Source of the DNA: Sedimentibacter saalensis
GTDB taxonomy: Bacteria > Bacillota > Clostridia > Tissierellales > Sedimentibacteraceae
Reading direction: 5' to 3'
NCBI RefSeq assembly: GCF_007830175.1
Contig: NZ_VLKH01000002.1
Location: 248,001 to 312,000 of the forward strand
Length of the DNA: 64,000 nt
Shown: piece by piece, positions 27,161 to 34,943 of the stretch
How positions within the stretch are numbered: position 1 is the stretch's first letter
How the letters are laid out: every line of letters starts with the position of its first letter
Program-made: the position numbers and the translations under genes
Notes under the pieces: model-generated
The model's input: only the letters and a program-made list of their open reading frames with translations
Databases searched by the model: none
What the model was told of the DNA's origin: nothing

Positions 27161-28867
27161 CTAAAATTGAATATTATGTTGATCTATAAATGAATTTCTT
27201 CTATCATCCAATCCTACGATATCAATTCCATCATAATAATAAACTCCAGTAACTTTTTTTCTATTTATTTTTATCTGCTCATTTTCTAAAACGATCTTGA
27301 AATTTTTCCAAAATGTTTGCACTGCTTTTGTTCCCTTGTCATCAATACCTTGTAACGCTAACCAATAAATATATTTTTTATAAAAGTCTGATTGTTTTGT
27401 CTTGCAATCTTTTGCTACTTTAACATGTTCCATAAAAAATTCCTTAACAGGATTTTGTTCAAGACAATAATTGTTTGTATATTCTTCAATTACTTTACAT
27501 TTACTAAAAATAAAATTATTTTCCCTCAATCTCTTTAGTCCCTCTATTGCCCAATTTAATATTCCTGGAAGCTCTTCCAATAATTCATTTGTTAAATTTA
27601 CATTCCTTTCTTCTGGCTTAAAAGTTCTTAAAAACGGAATAATCATTATTTTCCTAAAGAAACCATTTGTTATATCTAAAGTATCAGGCAAATTATTTGT
27701 TACAAAAACAAGTTTACATGTTGGTCTATAACTTATTGAAGGCTTATACTTTATATTTATTTCAATATTATCACCACTTATGATAGCCTTAAAATTCTCA
27801 GTATTTAGCGATTTACCTCCCATCTCATTTTCTGCTGCAATATTCACTTTTTTATTTATAATTCCCTCTAGTCCAAATTGTTTGTTAAATTCTGAAAGAG
27901 GTATACTACTTATGTTGTCTTTACCTATAAGGTATGTAATTATAGTTGTAAGAACACTTTTACCGTTAGCTCCACTTCCAAGTAGAAAGAAGGCTTTTTC
28001 TGCTTTCATATCAGATGATAGCAAATAAGCAATCATTTCTTGAATTACAACTATTAATTCATTATCACCACAAGTTATTTCCTTTAGGAATTGTATAAAC
28101 CTAGGAGCTAAAGCTTTATTATCATATGAAATAGGTAATTGTATAGTAGATAGATATTGTGGATTATGTGCTAGTATTTCGAAAGTATCTAAATTTAATA
28201 TTCCATTTTTTAAATTAATAACATCCTTTTCCATATTCATATCTTCTACACATTTAGCTTCCCTCTGTAGAGCTTTAACAATTTCCTGTTCATGTTGGCT
28301 CTTCCAACTATTAGACCGCCCCTCGTGCAATACAGTTCTAATAATTTTACCTAGTTTAACTACTGATAATTCATCATAAAATCCACCCTTATGATAAAAA
28401 AATAATCTCCCATCTTTAATTGAATAAATATCACATCTTTTTATTAAATGCTTAGCACAAACATTTGCATTAAATGAATATGTTTGTTTTTTCTCATCAT
28501 ATATAAAACCACGTTCTTCTGCCCTGCTGACATTTAATATGAATTTTAACTCGTTTATTAATTCTTGCGAAACTAAAGACATATTTTGATTATTTATTTT
28601 ATTGAATATCTCAACAGCTTCTGCTGTTGAGATATTTATAGTTTTATTTATTAATGACAAAAAAAATTGAATTTTTTCATTAGGCGCTGCTACTATATTA
28701 ATAGCTAGGGCTAATATATATAAATTTTCAGAAGAATCATTTGTTAATTTATCAAGTATTTGTTTAGTTATAATTGCACTATCAGGTATCCTTATTTTAT
28801 TTATAGGATATGGTTTTAGGTATTCATATATTTCATTATTTTTCTGCTCGTTTTGTTTAAATTTCAT
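27161..28867 (-). CDS. P4/D5-type phage-plasmid primase-helicase
   Basis: A 568-aa replication protein. The D5_N region spans about residues 185-290, followed by a superfamily III helicase core. Walker A is LLGSGANGKSVLTTIITYLIG, near residue 298. IAAENEMGGKSL follows, and then the sensor-like KLVFVTNNLPDTLDITNGFFRK (split around Walker B/motif C). The N-terminal 170 residues do not show the complete primase active site of large P4 alpha proteins, so it may act mainly as a helicase. Such proteins start replication of satellites, plasmids and integrative elements. AGGAAGGA precedes the ATG. It is followed by a gene-free stretch with a long hairpin. Confidence 0.9.
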   Translation of the reverse strand: MKFKQNEQKNNEIYEYLKPYPINKIRIPDSAIITKQILDKLTNDSSENLYILALAINIVAAPNEKIQFFLSLINKTINISTAEAVEIFNKINNQNMSLVSQELINELKFILNVSRAEERGFIYDEKKQTYSFNANVCAKHLIKRCDIYSIKDGRLFFYHKGGFYDELSVVKLGKIIRTVLHEGRSNSWKSQHEQEIVKALQREAKCVEDMNMEKDVINLKNGILNLDTFEILAHNPQYLSTIQLPISYDNKALAPRFIQFLKEITCGDNELIVVIQEMIAYLLSSDMKAEKAFFLLGSGANGKSVLTTIITYLIGKDNISSIPLSEFNKQFGLEGIINKKVNIAAENEMGGKSLNTENFKAIISGDNIEINIKYKPSISYRPTCKLVFVTNNLPDTLDITNGFFRKIMIIPFLRTFKPEERNVNLTNELLEELPGILNWAIEGLKRLRENNFIFSKCKVIEEYTNNYCLEQNPVKEFFMEHVKVAKDCKTKQSDFYKKYIYWLALQGIDDKGTKAVQTFWKNFKIVLENEQIKINRKKVTGVYYYDGIDIVGLDDRRNSFIDQHNIQF

Positions 28868-28900
28868 ATTTTATCCTTCCTGTTAATATATTGCTTTTCA

Positions 28901-29602
28901 TTATTTATTCTCTAGAGAAAATACCTCCATTAATTGTACTCTTTCATAAAAGTCGCCTTTTGCTGTTTTATAATGATATAATTTGCAAACACCTTCATAA
29001 CCTTCTAATTGCTTAATATTAATTGTATGTCCATTGAAGATTGGTTTGAACTTTGATATAAAATTTGAATAATCAGCATTATTAGTACTTACTATGTATG
29101 GAACAGTAACTCTATGTTCTTCTGCTTCTTTCCCATTATTAATAGTGTAATAATCTTTCAATCTATAACCTACTATAAGTTGATTGTATGGCCCATATTT
29201 TCCTTTCACAACATAATTAAGACGTAAATTATCTATCTTAAAATAATATAACCCTTCTGCTATTTTTGGTCTTCTGATTGTACGAACATCGTTACCTTCA
29301 TAGGATACGATTAGTTCTTTATTACACAACTGATTTTCTGATACTTCTTTGTTTGTTATTATTGGTAGATTAATCAAATTATTTAAGTTCTCTTCATTTT
29401 CATTTAACAGATTATTACATACTTCTTTTGAGATTTCTCCGATTTCATTATTCAAACTAAAGCTCACTTCATCTGATACATCTTCAGTTTCAACAAGCTC
29501 TAGTACCACATTTAGTTCATGAGTTAATTCTGGGCATTCAGTAATTTCGTCCACTTCATCAATAACTGCTGGTATAAATTTCCTAACTTTTTTCAAAGCC
29601 AT
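28901..29602 (-). CDS. Unknown element protein upstream of primase
   Basis: A 233-aa protein, not recognised. The first 100 residues are acidic and low in complexity (many Glu, Asn, Val). From about residue 110 a folded domain begins (EGLYYFKIDNLRLNYVVKGK ... YEGVCKLYHYKTAKGDFYER), which alternates hydrophobic strands and could be an OB-like, single-strand-binding type fold. It lies 33 bases upstream of the primase on the same strand, so a role in element replication is plausible. AAGGAG precedes the ATG. Confidence 0.6.
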   Translation of the reverse strand: MALKKVRKFIPAVIDEVDEITECPELTHELNVVLELVETEDVSDEVSFSLNNEIGEISKEVCNNLLNENEENLNNLINLPIITNKEVSENQLCNKELIVSYEGNDVRTIRRPKIAEGLYYFKIDNLRLNYVVKGKYGPYNQLIVGYRLKDYYTINNGKEAEEHRVTVPYIVSTNNADYSNFISKFKPIFNGHTINIKQLEGYEGVCKLYHYKTAKGDFYERVQLMEVFSLENK

Positions 29603-29679
29603 ACGCTTTCTCCTTTTGTTTTAATTTAGATATTTTCAATCACGCTTTTTTTTATAGCAATATTTTATCAAACTACTTT

Positions 29680-29760
29680 TTACATTAAAAATTCATTATA
29701 GAATTCTGTAAAAATTTCAAATTTATATTTTTTTAGTAACTTTACTTTACGTAATGCCAT
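29680..29760 (-). CDS. Possible 26-codon ORF resembling the next gene's N-terminus
   Basis: MALRKVKLLKKYKFEIFTEF begins after GAGAGG. Its first residues resemble MALKKVRKFIPAV of the gene at 29602. It may be a decayed duplicate or a leader peptide. Evidence is limited to the ribosome site and that short similarity. Confidence 0.3.
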   Translation of the reverse strand: MALRKVKLLKKYKFEIFTEFYNEFLM

Positions 29761-29825
29761 TTAATTTTCCTCTCTTTTTTAATTAGTATTTTACATAAGT
29801 ATATCAATAGCTGATATGGCTAATA

Positions 29826-29864
29826 ATGACTTTGTAATAAAGTGAGCTATTATTACAAAGTCAT
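29826..29864 (-). terminator. 15-bp perfect hairpin after the acidic-tail gene
   Basis: ATGACTTTGTAATAA (29826-29840) pairs exactly with TTATTACAAAGTCAT (29850-29864) across a 9-base loop, seven bases after the stop at 29871. The T tail is short, so it may also stabilise mRNA. Confidence 0.6.
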
Positions 29865-29870
29865 ATAATA

Positions 29871-30329
29871 TTAATCTTCTTCATCTTCTTCATCTTCTTC
29901 ATAATTTCTGGCTGATAATTCGTGAATTTTACATAAGGTTAATTTGTAAAATTGATTTATAAAATCTTTTAAAAAAATTTCGATTTCTTCAGTTTCTTTT
30001 GCTTTATTCAAAATATGATTCTCCGATATAAACCACTCTACAGTTATTTGTTCGCGGAACATTGCTATCGCAGGTTCGCCATCTAATTTGTTTAAATCTT
30101 CATTTATAATTTTTCTAAATTCTATCATATCAACTTCATTTCTAAACTTTTCACTAAATATATCATTGTAAGTGAGTACTGCACTAATTGCTTCAACGTA
30201 ATGAAATCTTTTGTGTATTTCATTGCATTTTTTTAATAAATCATACTTTAATTTCATTTCGACAATTAAATCTTCTAAAGCCTCATCTGAATTATTAAAT
30301 CTTTCTTCAATTTCATTATTTTTTACCAT
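29871..30329 (-). CDS. Unknown acidic-tailed element protein
   Basis: A 152-aa, mostly helical, acidic protein ending in EEDEEDEED. The acidic tail resembles those of single-strand-binding or histone-mimic-like proteins, but no family is recognised. It probably belongs to the leftward replication operon of the element, since it shares orientation with the primase. GAGGAT lies nine bases before the ATG. It is divergent from the HTH gene that starts at 30503. Confidence 0.6.
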   Translation of the reverse strand: MVKNNEIEERFNNSDEALEDLIVEMKLKYDLLKKCNEIHKRFHYVEAISAVLTYNDIFSEKFRNEVDMIEFRKIINEDLNKLDGEPAIAMFREQITVEWFISENHILNKAKETEEIEIFLKDFINQFYKLTLCKIHELSARNYEEDEEDEED

Positions 30330-30502
30330 TTCATTTATCCTCGCTTTTTAAAATATTTTGATACCATTCAAAACTAATTATAGTATTATGATATATAATA
30401 GATTGTTCAGTGCTAATCATTATAATTATGCGAATACCATCTTGTAATTTTAATATGAGCAATATATAATATATAAAATAATTGAAAAAGGATTATGAGA
30501 AT

Positions 30503-30949
30503 ATGATTACTATAAAAACTAAGCAAGCTATTTTTGAACTTTATTTTATAAGCGGCTATAGTCAAAGAAAAATTAGCAGCACTTTGAATATCAGTCGAAA
30601 TACAGTGCATAAAATTATACAGGAATGCAAACAAAAAATTTTTGAATTAGATTTTATAGAAGAAGCTGATTTGATGAATCATATTAGTAAAATAATTGTA
30701 GCCCCTACTTTAAATAGAAAAAGGAAACCTTATAAAATAGATGAATATACATTGCAATATATTAAAAAAATTATTATAAAAAACGAACAAAGTAGGTATG
30801 GCTCTAGTAAAGCTACATCTATAAAAGAATTATATGAAGAATACTTAAATCAAGATGATAGCTTAATAAAAACTAACATATCCATGGATAGTTTTTACAA
30901 GTATGCAAAAAAGTTTAAGGAAGAATATTATGCACAAAAAAATAAATAG
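30503..30949 (+). CDS. Helix-turn-helix protein, putative element regulator
   Basis: A 148-aa basic protein. Residues 5-45 form a transposase/sigma-type helix-turn-helix (ELYFISGYSQRKISSTLNIS, then RNTVHKIIQEC). The rest (KKFKEEYYAQKNK at the end) is helical and basic, with no catalytic domain like those of full-length transposases. I chose the ATG at 30503 because AAAGGA lies ten bases upstream; the TTG at 30482 has no site. It is divergent from the replication operon and could be its switch. A truncated transposase is the alternative. Confidence 0.65.
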   Translation: MITIKTKQAIFELYFISGYSQRKISSTLNISRNTVHKIIQECKQKIFELDFIEEADLMNHISKIIVAPTLNRKRKPYKIDEYTLQYIKKIIIKNEQSRYGSSKATSIKELYEEYLNQDDSLIKTNISMDSFYKYAKKFKEEYYAQKNK

Positions 30950-30974
30950 CAGCCATATTATGACTGCTATTTAT
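30942..30974. terminator. Bidirectional terminator between HTH gene and small protein
   Basis: ATAAATAGCAG ... CTGCTATTTAT, an 11-bp stem overlapping the stop of the HTH gene and directly adjoining the stop of the 52-aa gene at 30977. Confidence 0.75.
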
Positions 30975-30976
30975 CC

Positions 30977-31135
30977 TTACTTCCAATTATCTGGTAGAGC
31001 CTTCCACAAATCTTCAAAACTGAAATTATATTTTGTTGCAAACATTTGAGTAGCTTCTGCCGAAGGCGTTCCCTGTAATATTAAAAAAATAATTTTTAAT
31101 ATTACTTCTATTATTTTTATTAAATCATTGTGCAT
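30977..31135 (-). CDS. 52-aa small membrane-like protein ending in LPDNWK
   Basis: MHNDLIKIIEVILKIIFLIL opens a 52-codon frame with AGGAG six bases upstream. Residues 4-20 are a hydrophobic helix, then TPSAEATQMFATKYNF and a C-terminus FEDLWKALPDNWK. A second copy of the same design lies at 31580-31727 (NSSLLWNLLPNKWK), which supports a real protein family. Function unknown. A membrane or phage-related micro-peptide is possible. Confidence 0.65.
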   Translation of the reverse strand: MHNDLIKIIEVILKIIFLILQGTPSAEATQMFATKYNFSFEDLWKALPDNWK

Positions 31136-31579
31136 TTTACACTCCTATATTTTTGAATTTATAATGACTAAATATTTATTAAGTTAATCATATATTAATT
31201 ATATCTAAATAGCCAATTATAAAAATCATTAAAACATATGAAAAAACCTTAGGGTGTAAAAAGTTTTTCCGACGTTTACAATTAGTCTATAATTTATGGT
31301 GTCGGAATAAAAAGAGCATTCTACATCATAAAACTTCTTCTTTTTCATTTTTTTATTATTTATTGCGATATTTCTTTTATTTATATTATTGTCAACCATA
31401 TGACGCATTGCATATAAGTATTTCATATAAATGATTTAAAAATATATTAAAATTAAATTCTTCAATATAATTATTTAGTGATTATGATTCTATTATTCTT
31501 CATTGCAATATTCCCTATAAAGATTATCTTCAATAATGATTACAATAAAAGCAACTTACTAAGAAGCTGCTCTTTTGTA
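31136..31579. other. AT-rich spacer between the two small-protein genes
   Basis: About 440 bases with no convincing gene. It holds TTCCGAC ... GTCGGAA inverted repeats near 31270-31315, and a weak hairpin terminator for the upstream copy at 31547-31576. The long frame at 31229-31426 has no ribosome site. Confidence 0.5.
31547..31576 (-). terminator. Terminator downstream of the frameshifted small gene
   Basis: AGCAGCTT-CTTAGT-AAGTTGCT-TTTATTG on the minus strand, one G-T pair in an 8-bp stem. Confidence 0.5.
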
Positions 31580-31727
31580 TCACTTCCACTTGTTAGGTAA
31601 AAGGTTCCACAACAAACTAGAGTTAATACCATATCTTTCTTGCTACTTTAATTGTAGCTTCATTTGAGTTAATTCCTCCAGCTATAATCATTATTATCCT
31701 TGCTATTAATACTAATATTTCTGCCAA
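31580..31727 (-). pseudogene. Frameshifted second copy of the small LPxxWK protein
   Basis: A perfect AGGAGG lies five bases before a TTG start. The frame reads MAEILVLIARIIMIIAGGIN then SNEATIKVARK. It would end at 31623 after 34 codons (VARKIWY-stop). If one base is skipped after AAG, the sequence continues KYGINSSLLWNLLPNKWK-stop, matching the 52-aa paralog at 30977 (KYNFSFEDLWKALPDNWK). Either a one-base insertion has broken the gene, or a +1 frameshift makes the long form. Confidence 0.65.
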
Positions 31728-31759
31728 GTATTCCTCCTAAATTCTTTTCTATTCGAAGC

Positions 31760-32065
31760 TTAGTATTCTTCTGCAAGAAGCATCGAAGTAATACTGCCGT
31801 CATCTATTACAAATATCTTTTCACTAATAGCTTCTTTTGAAGGAATTTTATAAATCCTCTTATATGGTGGAACCTCTTGCCTATGTTCTATATTTTGAAA
31901 TAATACTTCATTTCTTTCCCATGTACTTAGCTCAAACACTTGCAAATAGTCTATATCCTTCTCTTTCCACTTCAATGTATCTATACAACTCCACATGAAC
32001 AATTGTAGTTCTAATGAAATATTATCTTGTATTCCTTTTGTCATAAACCTTTCGTTATCAAACAT
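31760..32065 (-). CDS. DUF960 family protein
   Basis: A 101-aa protein that matches the DUF960 pattern end to end: MFDNERFMTKGIQ, LQLFMWSCIDTLKW, DYLQVFELSTWE, IEHRQEVPPYKRIY and the terminal FVIDDGSITSMLLAEEY. These proteins occur in conjugative and phage elements of Firmicutes; the function is unknown. It starts 12 bases after radC with AGGAGG seven bases before the ATG, so the two are co-transcribed. A more distant relative lies at 32627-32914. Confidence 0.8.
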   Translation of the reverse strand: MFDNERFMTKGIQDNISLELQLFMWSCIDTLKWKEKDIDYLQVFELSTWERNEVLFQNIEHRQEVPPYKRIYKIPSKEAISEKIFVIDDGSITSMLLAEEY

Positions 32066-32076
32066 TCCTTAGCCTC

Positions 32077-32538
32077 CTATATTATCCCTTCCTCTTTTAA
32101 GCTTGTATATCTGCCATCCGAACCAATTATGATATGGTCAATTAATTTTATGCCTATAATATTTCCAGCTTCTTTAAGCCGATTAGTTACACTAATATCT
32201 TCTGTGGACGGAGAAGTATCACCAGATGGATGATTATGGAATACTATAATACTTGCCGCATTGGATAATACTGCTACCTTGAATACTTCTCTTGGATGTA
32301 CTATCGAACTATTAAGAGATCCAATGCTTGCTACACTTATGGATAGGGGTTGATTCTTTGTATCAAGACAACATACGATGAGTTCTTCTCTATCAGAATT
32401 TTCGATAAATTTTCTTCCTAACTCTGCTGCTATTTCAGGACTATTAATATTTCTTGATTCATAAAGAATGCTTCCTTCTCGTACCATCTTGATTGACACA
32501 ATATTTACTCTTTTAGCTTGCTTATCACTATTATTCAT
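32077..32538 (-). CDS. RadC-family JAB domain protein, element-borne short form
   Basis: A 153-aa protein with the JAB metallo-site FHNHPSGDTSPSTEDI and the RadC ending IIGSDGRYTSLKEEG. Chromosomal RadC is about 220 aa with an N-terminal helix-hairpin-helix region; this copy lacks it, as usual on mobile elements. RadC proteins were once linked to repair, but the function is unclear; a role in the maintenance of element DNA is inferred. It precedes the DUF960 gene in one transcript and follows a terminator at 32567. Confidence 0.88.
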   Translation of the reverse strand: MNNSDKQAKRVNIVSIKMVREGSILYESRNINSPEIAAELGRKFIENSDREELIVCCLDTKNQPLSISVASIGSLNSSIVHPREVFKVAVLSNAASIIVFHNHPSGDTSPSTEDISVTNRLKEAGNIIGIKLIDHIIIGSDGRYTSLKEEGII

Positions 32539-32566
32539 ATTAACTTTTCTCTTTTCACTATTAGAT

Positions 32567-32605
32567 ATATAGATAGCTGTAAAAATACCAACAGCTATCT
32601 ATATT
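32567..32605 (-). terminator. Terminator after the DUF960-like gene
   Basis: ATAGATAGCTGT ... ACAGCTATCTAT, a 12-bp stem 20 bases after the stop at 32627, between it and the radC start. Confidence 0.65.
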
Positions 32606-32626
32606 TTTATTTACCTCTTTTGAAAC

Positions 32627-32914
32627 TTACTGACCATCTTCAAGATATATAAAGACTGTAGAATCAACTGGCTTGTCTACAGCATAGGTGTTTTCTTCAA
32701 TTAGTAAAGGATACTCCTGGATATGAATTACCTTCTGCATTGTACTTCCATTGACTTGTATAACTGACATCTTGTATATTTGAAACCTATCTATTTGGTC
32801 TTCTTTGTTACTGCTTAAAAATGAATCTAGGTTATCCCACAGCAATTGTTGCTGTTCCTCTGGCAATTCATCTCCTATTCCTATGGTCATGCCATGATTA
32901 TCTTTTCTAAACAT
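32627..32914 (-). CDS. DUF960-like protein, divergent copy
   Basis: A 95-aa protein. IGDELPEEQQQLLWDNLDSF, DQIDRFQIYKMSVIQV and VIHIQEYP follow the same order as the landmarks of the DUF960 protein at 31760-32065, but the DDG...LLAEEY ending is replaced by KPVDSTVFIYLEDGQ. It is likely a diverged paralog and is isolated between terminators at 32567 and 32939. AAAGGAG precedes the ATG. Confidence 0.6.
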   Translation of the reverse strand: MFRKDNHGMTIGIGDELPEEQQQLLWDNLDSFLSSNKEDQIDRFQIYKMSVIQVNGSTMQKVIHIQEYPLLIEENTYAVDKPVDSTVFIYLEDGQ

Positions 32915-32938
32915 TATTAACTCCTTTACCTTTAGGCA

Positions 32939-32985
32939 TAAAAATAGCCCTTAACCTCTTTATTTCAAGGTTAAGGGCTATTTAT
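32939..32985 (-). terminator. Terminator overlapping the end of the 132-aa gene
   Basis: AAATAGCCCTTAACCT (32942-32957) pairs perfectly with AGGTTAAGGGCTATTT (32968-32983). The stem includes the last codons of the gene ending at 32978. Confidence 0.8.
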
Positions 32986-33376
32986 TCTTATCTATCCACT
33001 CCAACATTTCGCAATCTACTATTTCCTCCGGAACATAGATATACAGAGCATATTGGTTATTACATAGTACTAATACTTCATACAATTTCTTATTACCTAT
33101 GATTATTGTTCTAATAGCTTCGGGTGCTGTATTAAGCAAACCACTATTAGGATCTAAGCCGATTTCTTCAAGCCTTCTTACATTATCAGATGTCTCTAAA
33201 AGTACAAAAGCACCATCATTATTTAACGAAAATTCTTCGATTGTAATATTTTCATCATCATTTAGTATTTCAAACTGATGACTGAAATTAATCTCAATAA
33301 AATCCAAAAAGTAATCTTTAATTACCTTTGCCTTTCTTATTATATCCAAATCTTTTTTAGTTTTTATTATATACAT
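32978..33376 (-). CDS. Unknown element protein, 132 aa
   Basis: A 132-aa acidic soluble protein with mixed strands and helices (LEEIGLDPNSGLLNTAPEAI, LYEVLVLCNNQYALYIYVPE). No family recognised. AAAGGAG precedes the ATG. It lies 64 bases after the 104-aa gene at 33441 and shares its orientation. Both fit the type of small accessory genes seen with radC and DUF960 on integrative elements. Confidence 0.6.
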   Translation of the reverse strand: MYIIKTKKDLDIIRKAKVIKDYFLDFIEINFSHQFEILNDDENITIEEFSLNNDGAFVLLETSDNVRRLEEIGLDPNSGLLNTAPEAIRTIIIGNKKLYEVLVLCNNQYALYIYVPEEIVDCEMLEWIDKNK

Positions 33377-33440
33377 ATACTGCTCCTTTCATTGTTTGTT
33401 GCTTCACGTCATTATTTCGTACTTTACAGTAGCTTATGTG

Positions 33441-33755
33441 TTACCATCCTTCTACTTGTTTCCACCCTCCTGTTTCATTCATCCAAACCTCTGCTTCATC
33501 CTCTGTAACTTTTGCTAGTGCGATTATCTTGTCACTGTCATCAACAATAGAGAATATCTCTGTATCATCCTCCATCTCTATTAGACTTCCAGCTCCAAAC
33601 CATAGGTCACCATCTGGCAAGCTTTCAGGAGGAAATAATACTTCATGAGCATACCTGTCTGCCAAAATAAATTCTGCCAATGGTTCACCATCTACCACAA
33701 GCCCCTTGCTATTTAGTAGCATAGAAACCTGTTTTTGTACCTTTTCAATATTCAT
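33441..33755 (-). CDS. Unknown element protein, 104 aa
   Basis: A 104-aa acidic protein (SKGLVVDGEPLAEFILADRY, PPESLPDGDLWFGAGSLIEM, VWMNETGGWKQVEGW), not recognised. The ATG at 33755 is preferred because AAGGA lies eight bases upstream; earlier ATGs overlap that site. It is the first gene of the leftward radC-DUF960 cluster. Confidence 0.6.
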   Translation of the reverse strand: MNIEKVQKQVSMLLNSKGLVVDGEPLAEFILADRYAHEVLFPPESLPDGDLWFGAGSLIEMEDDTEIFSIVDDSDKIIALAKVTEDEAEVWMNETGGWKQVEGW

Positions 33756-34086
33756 TTTCATCATCCTTTCAAATATAATATTGTAATCATTTAATATGAT
33801 TCAAAGAAATAATATATATCTAAAAAGTGCTTTGTAACAAAATAGCCTAACAGAGAAATACTTCCTCAATTAGGCTGTCAAAATAAAAAGCTGGAGTCAG
33901 GAAACTCCAGCTTATCTGATATTAATTATATTATTCTAACCTTAATTGTAAGGCTAATTTATTATATGCTTGTATTATTTTTGTGTTACTGTATAAAAAA
34001 TTCGCATTTTTAGTTCAAAATCATAGAAAATTAGAATTAGACAACCCTTTACATAATATACATGTACAAAGTAGGGGGTGTTGTAT
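33756..34086. other. Divergent spacer between small leftward genes and the coiled-coil gene
   Basis: No gene seen. It holds hairpins AGCCTAA ... TTAGGCT (33844-33875) and a strong terminator (33887-33914). The promoter region of the rightward gene contains the palindrome TACATGTA (34059-34066), a possible operator. Confidence 0.5.
33887..33914. terminator. Isolated hairpin terminator
   Basis: AAAGCTGGAGT-CAGGA-AACTCCAGCTT, a stem of about 10 bp flanked by A and T runs. It has no gene ending close to it on either strand, so it may belong to an unseen small transcript. Confidence 0.55.
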
Positions 34087-34641
34087 ATGGTGTCAAAGCA
34101 AGAGTACAGGCTAGTTAATGCTTATGATAAATTAAAAGTTGAAAATGCACATAGATATCAAGAACAACTTTTGAAACTAAAAACTGAAGTTAAGCCTAAA
34201 GATTACCAAGGAATTGCAATGGACGGATACATTATCTTTGAAGGTGATTATAACCCCAATGCTATAGTTACATACAAAGTTCCTCGTAAAATAGATTACG
34301 AATTTGATAAGTTTCCAATGGAAATTCGTGAAGAGATACAAAGACTACAGGCTAAATATAATCTTACTAAGAAACAATTAAAGGAATTACGTAGCCAAAT
34401 TCAAGAGCTAGATTTAAAGTGGGATAAACAAAATAAAACATTAATCAAGATAATCAATGGAATTAAGGAAAAAGAAAAAAATGATAAAAAGCTTGAATAT
34501 TTTGATAAGCTATATTCAAAATTTTTTGAATCACTTTCAGATGATTTGGCTTCATATGATTTAGAAACCAAACTTGAAATTAAAAAAAAATTAATTAAAT
34601 TAGTTCAACTAATAGAGGATACCATTAAGAATTACCTTTAA
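34087..34641 (+). CDS. Unknown coiled-coil protein of the element
   Basis: A 184-aa protein. Residues 1-75 are mixed; residues about 75-125 form a clear coiled coil (EIREEIQRLQAKYNLTKKQL, KELRSQIQELD), followed by a basic helical tail. No family recognised. The ATG at 34087 has AGGGGGTG six bases upstream. It is the only rightward gene in the right half of the element, stands alone between terminators and has its own operator-like palindrome. Cargo or regulator are both possible. Confidence 0.55.
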   Translation: MVSKQEYRLVNAYDKLKVENAHRYQEQLLKLKTEVKPKDYQGIAMDGYIIFEGDYNPNAIVTYKVPRKIDYEFDKFPMEIREEIQRLQAKYNLTKKQLKELRSQIQELDLKWDKQNKTLIKIINGIKEKEKNDKKLEYFDKLYSKFFESLSDDLASYDLETKLEIKKKLIKLVQLIEDTIKNYL

Positions 34642-34720
34642 TAAAAAAGTTCTTACACTGATTTATAAATATATTAATCTTAGCAAGAATAGCAAAATAG
34701 AGTCTCATCATCTATAAGAA

Positions 34721-34770
34721 ATATAAGCAAAAAAGCTATAATTATTAATCTCTAACTTTTTTGCTTATAT
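34721..34770 (+). terminator. 15-bp terminator hairpin
   Basis: ATATAAGCAAAAAAG (34721-34735) pairs perfectly with CTTTTTTGCTTATAT (34756-34770). Confidence 0.7.
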
Positions 34771-34864
34771 TATTCAGCCCTTAATGGTTACTATATTACA
34801 AAATCTGCATTTTGCGACATCAATTAGTTTCTATATTCATTAGCCATTTGTTACAAATGCTAAA

Positions 34865-34897
34865 TAGCCTGACAACGAAGATATCTATGTCAGGCTA
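34865..34897 (-). terminator. Terminator after the HNH nuclease gene
   Basis: TAGCCTGACA ... TGTCAGGCTA stem, 47 bases after the stop at 34944. Confidence 0.65.
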
Positions 34898-34943
34898 AAA
34901 AAGATAATTCATGTCCTTTTAATAGCTAATCTGGTTGTTAAAA

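Larger units (their letters stand above)
34642..34943. other. Non-coding spacer with two strong hairpins
   Basis: About 300 bases without a gene. It contains the terminators of the converging coiled-coil and HNH genes (34721-34770 and 34865-34897). The second resembles the hairpin at 33844-33875: both have TAGCCTRACA next to a TTTGTWACAAA-like stretch. Confidence 0.55.

Noticed and set aside
30413-30634. 73-codon leftward frame overlapping the HTH gene
   Set aside because: No ribosome site and wholly antisense to the helix-turn-helix coding region.
31229-31426. 65-codon leftward frame between the two small genes
   Set aside because: No ribosome site, repetitive Lys/Asn codons from AT-rich DNA, and no resemblance to any family.
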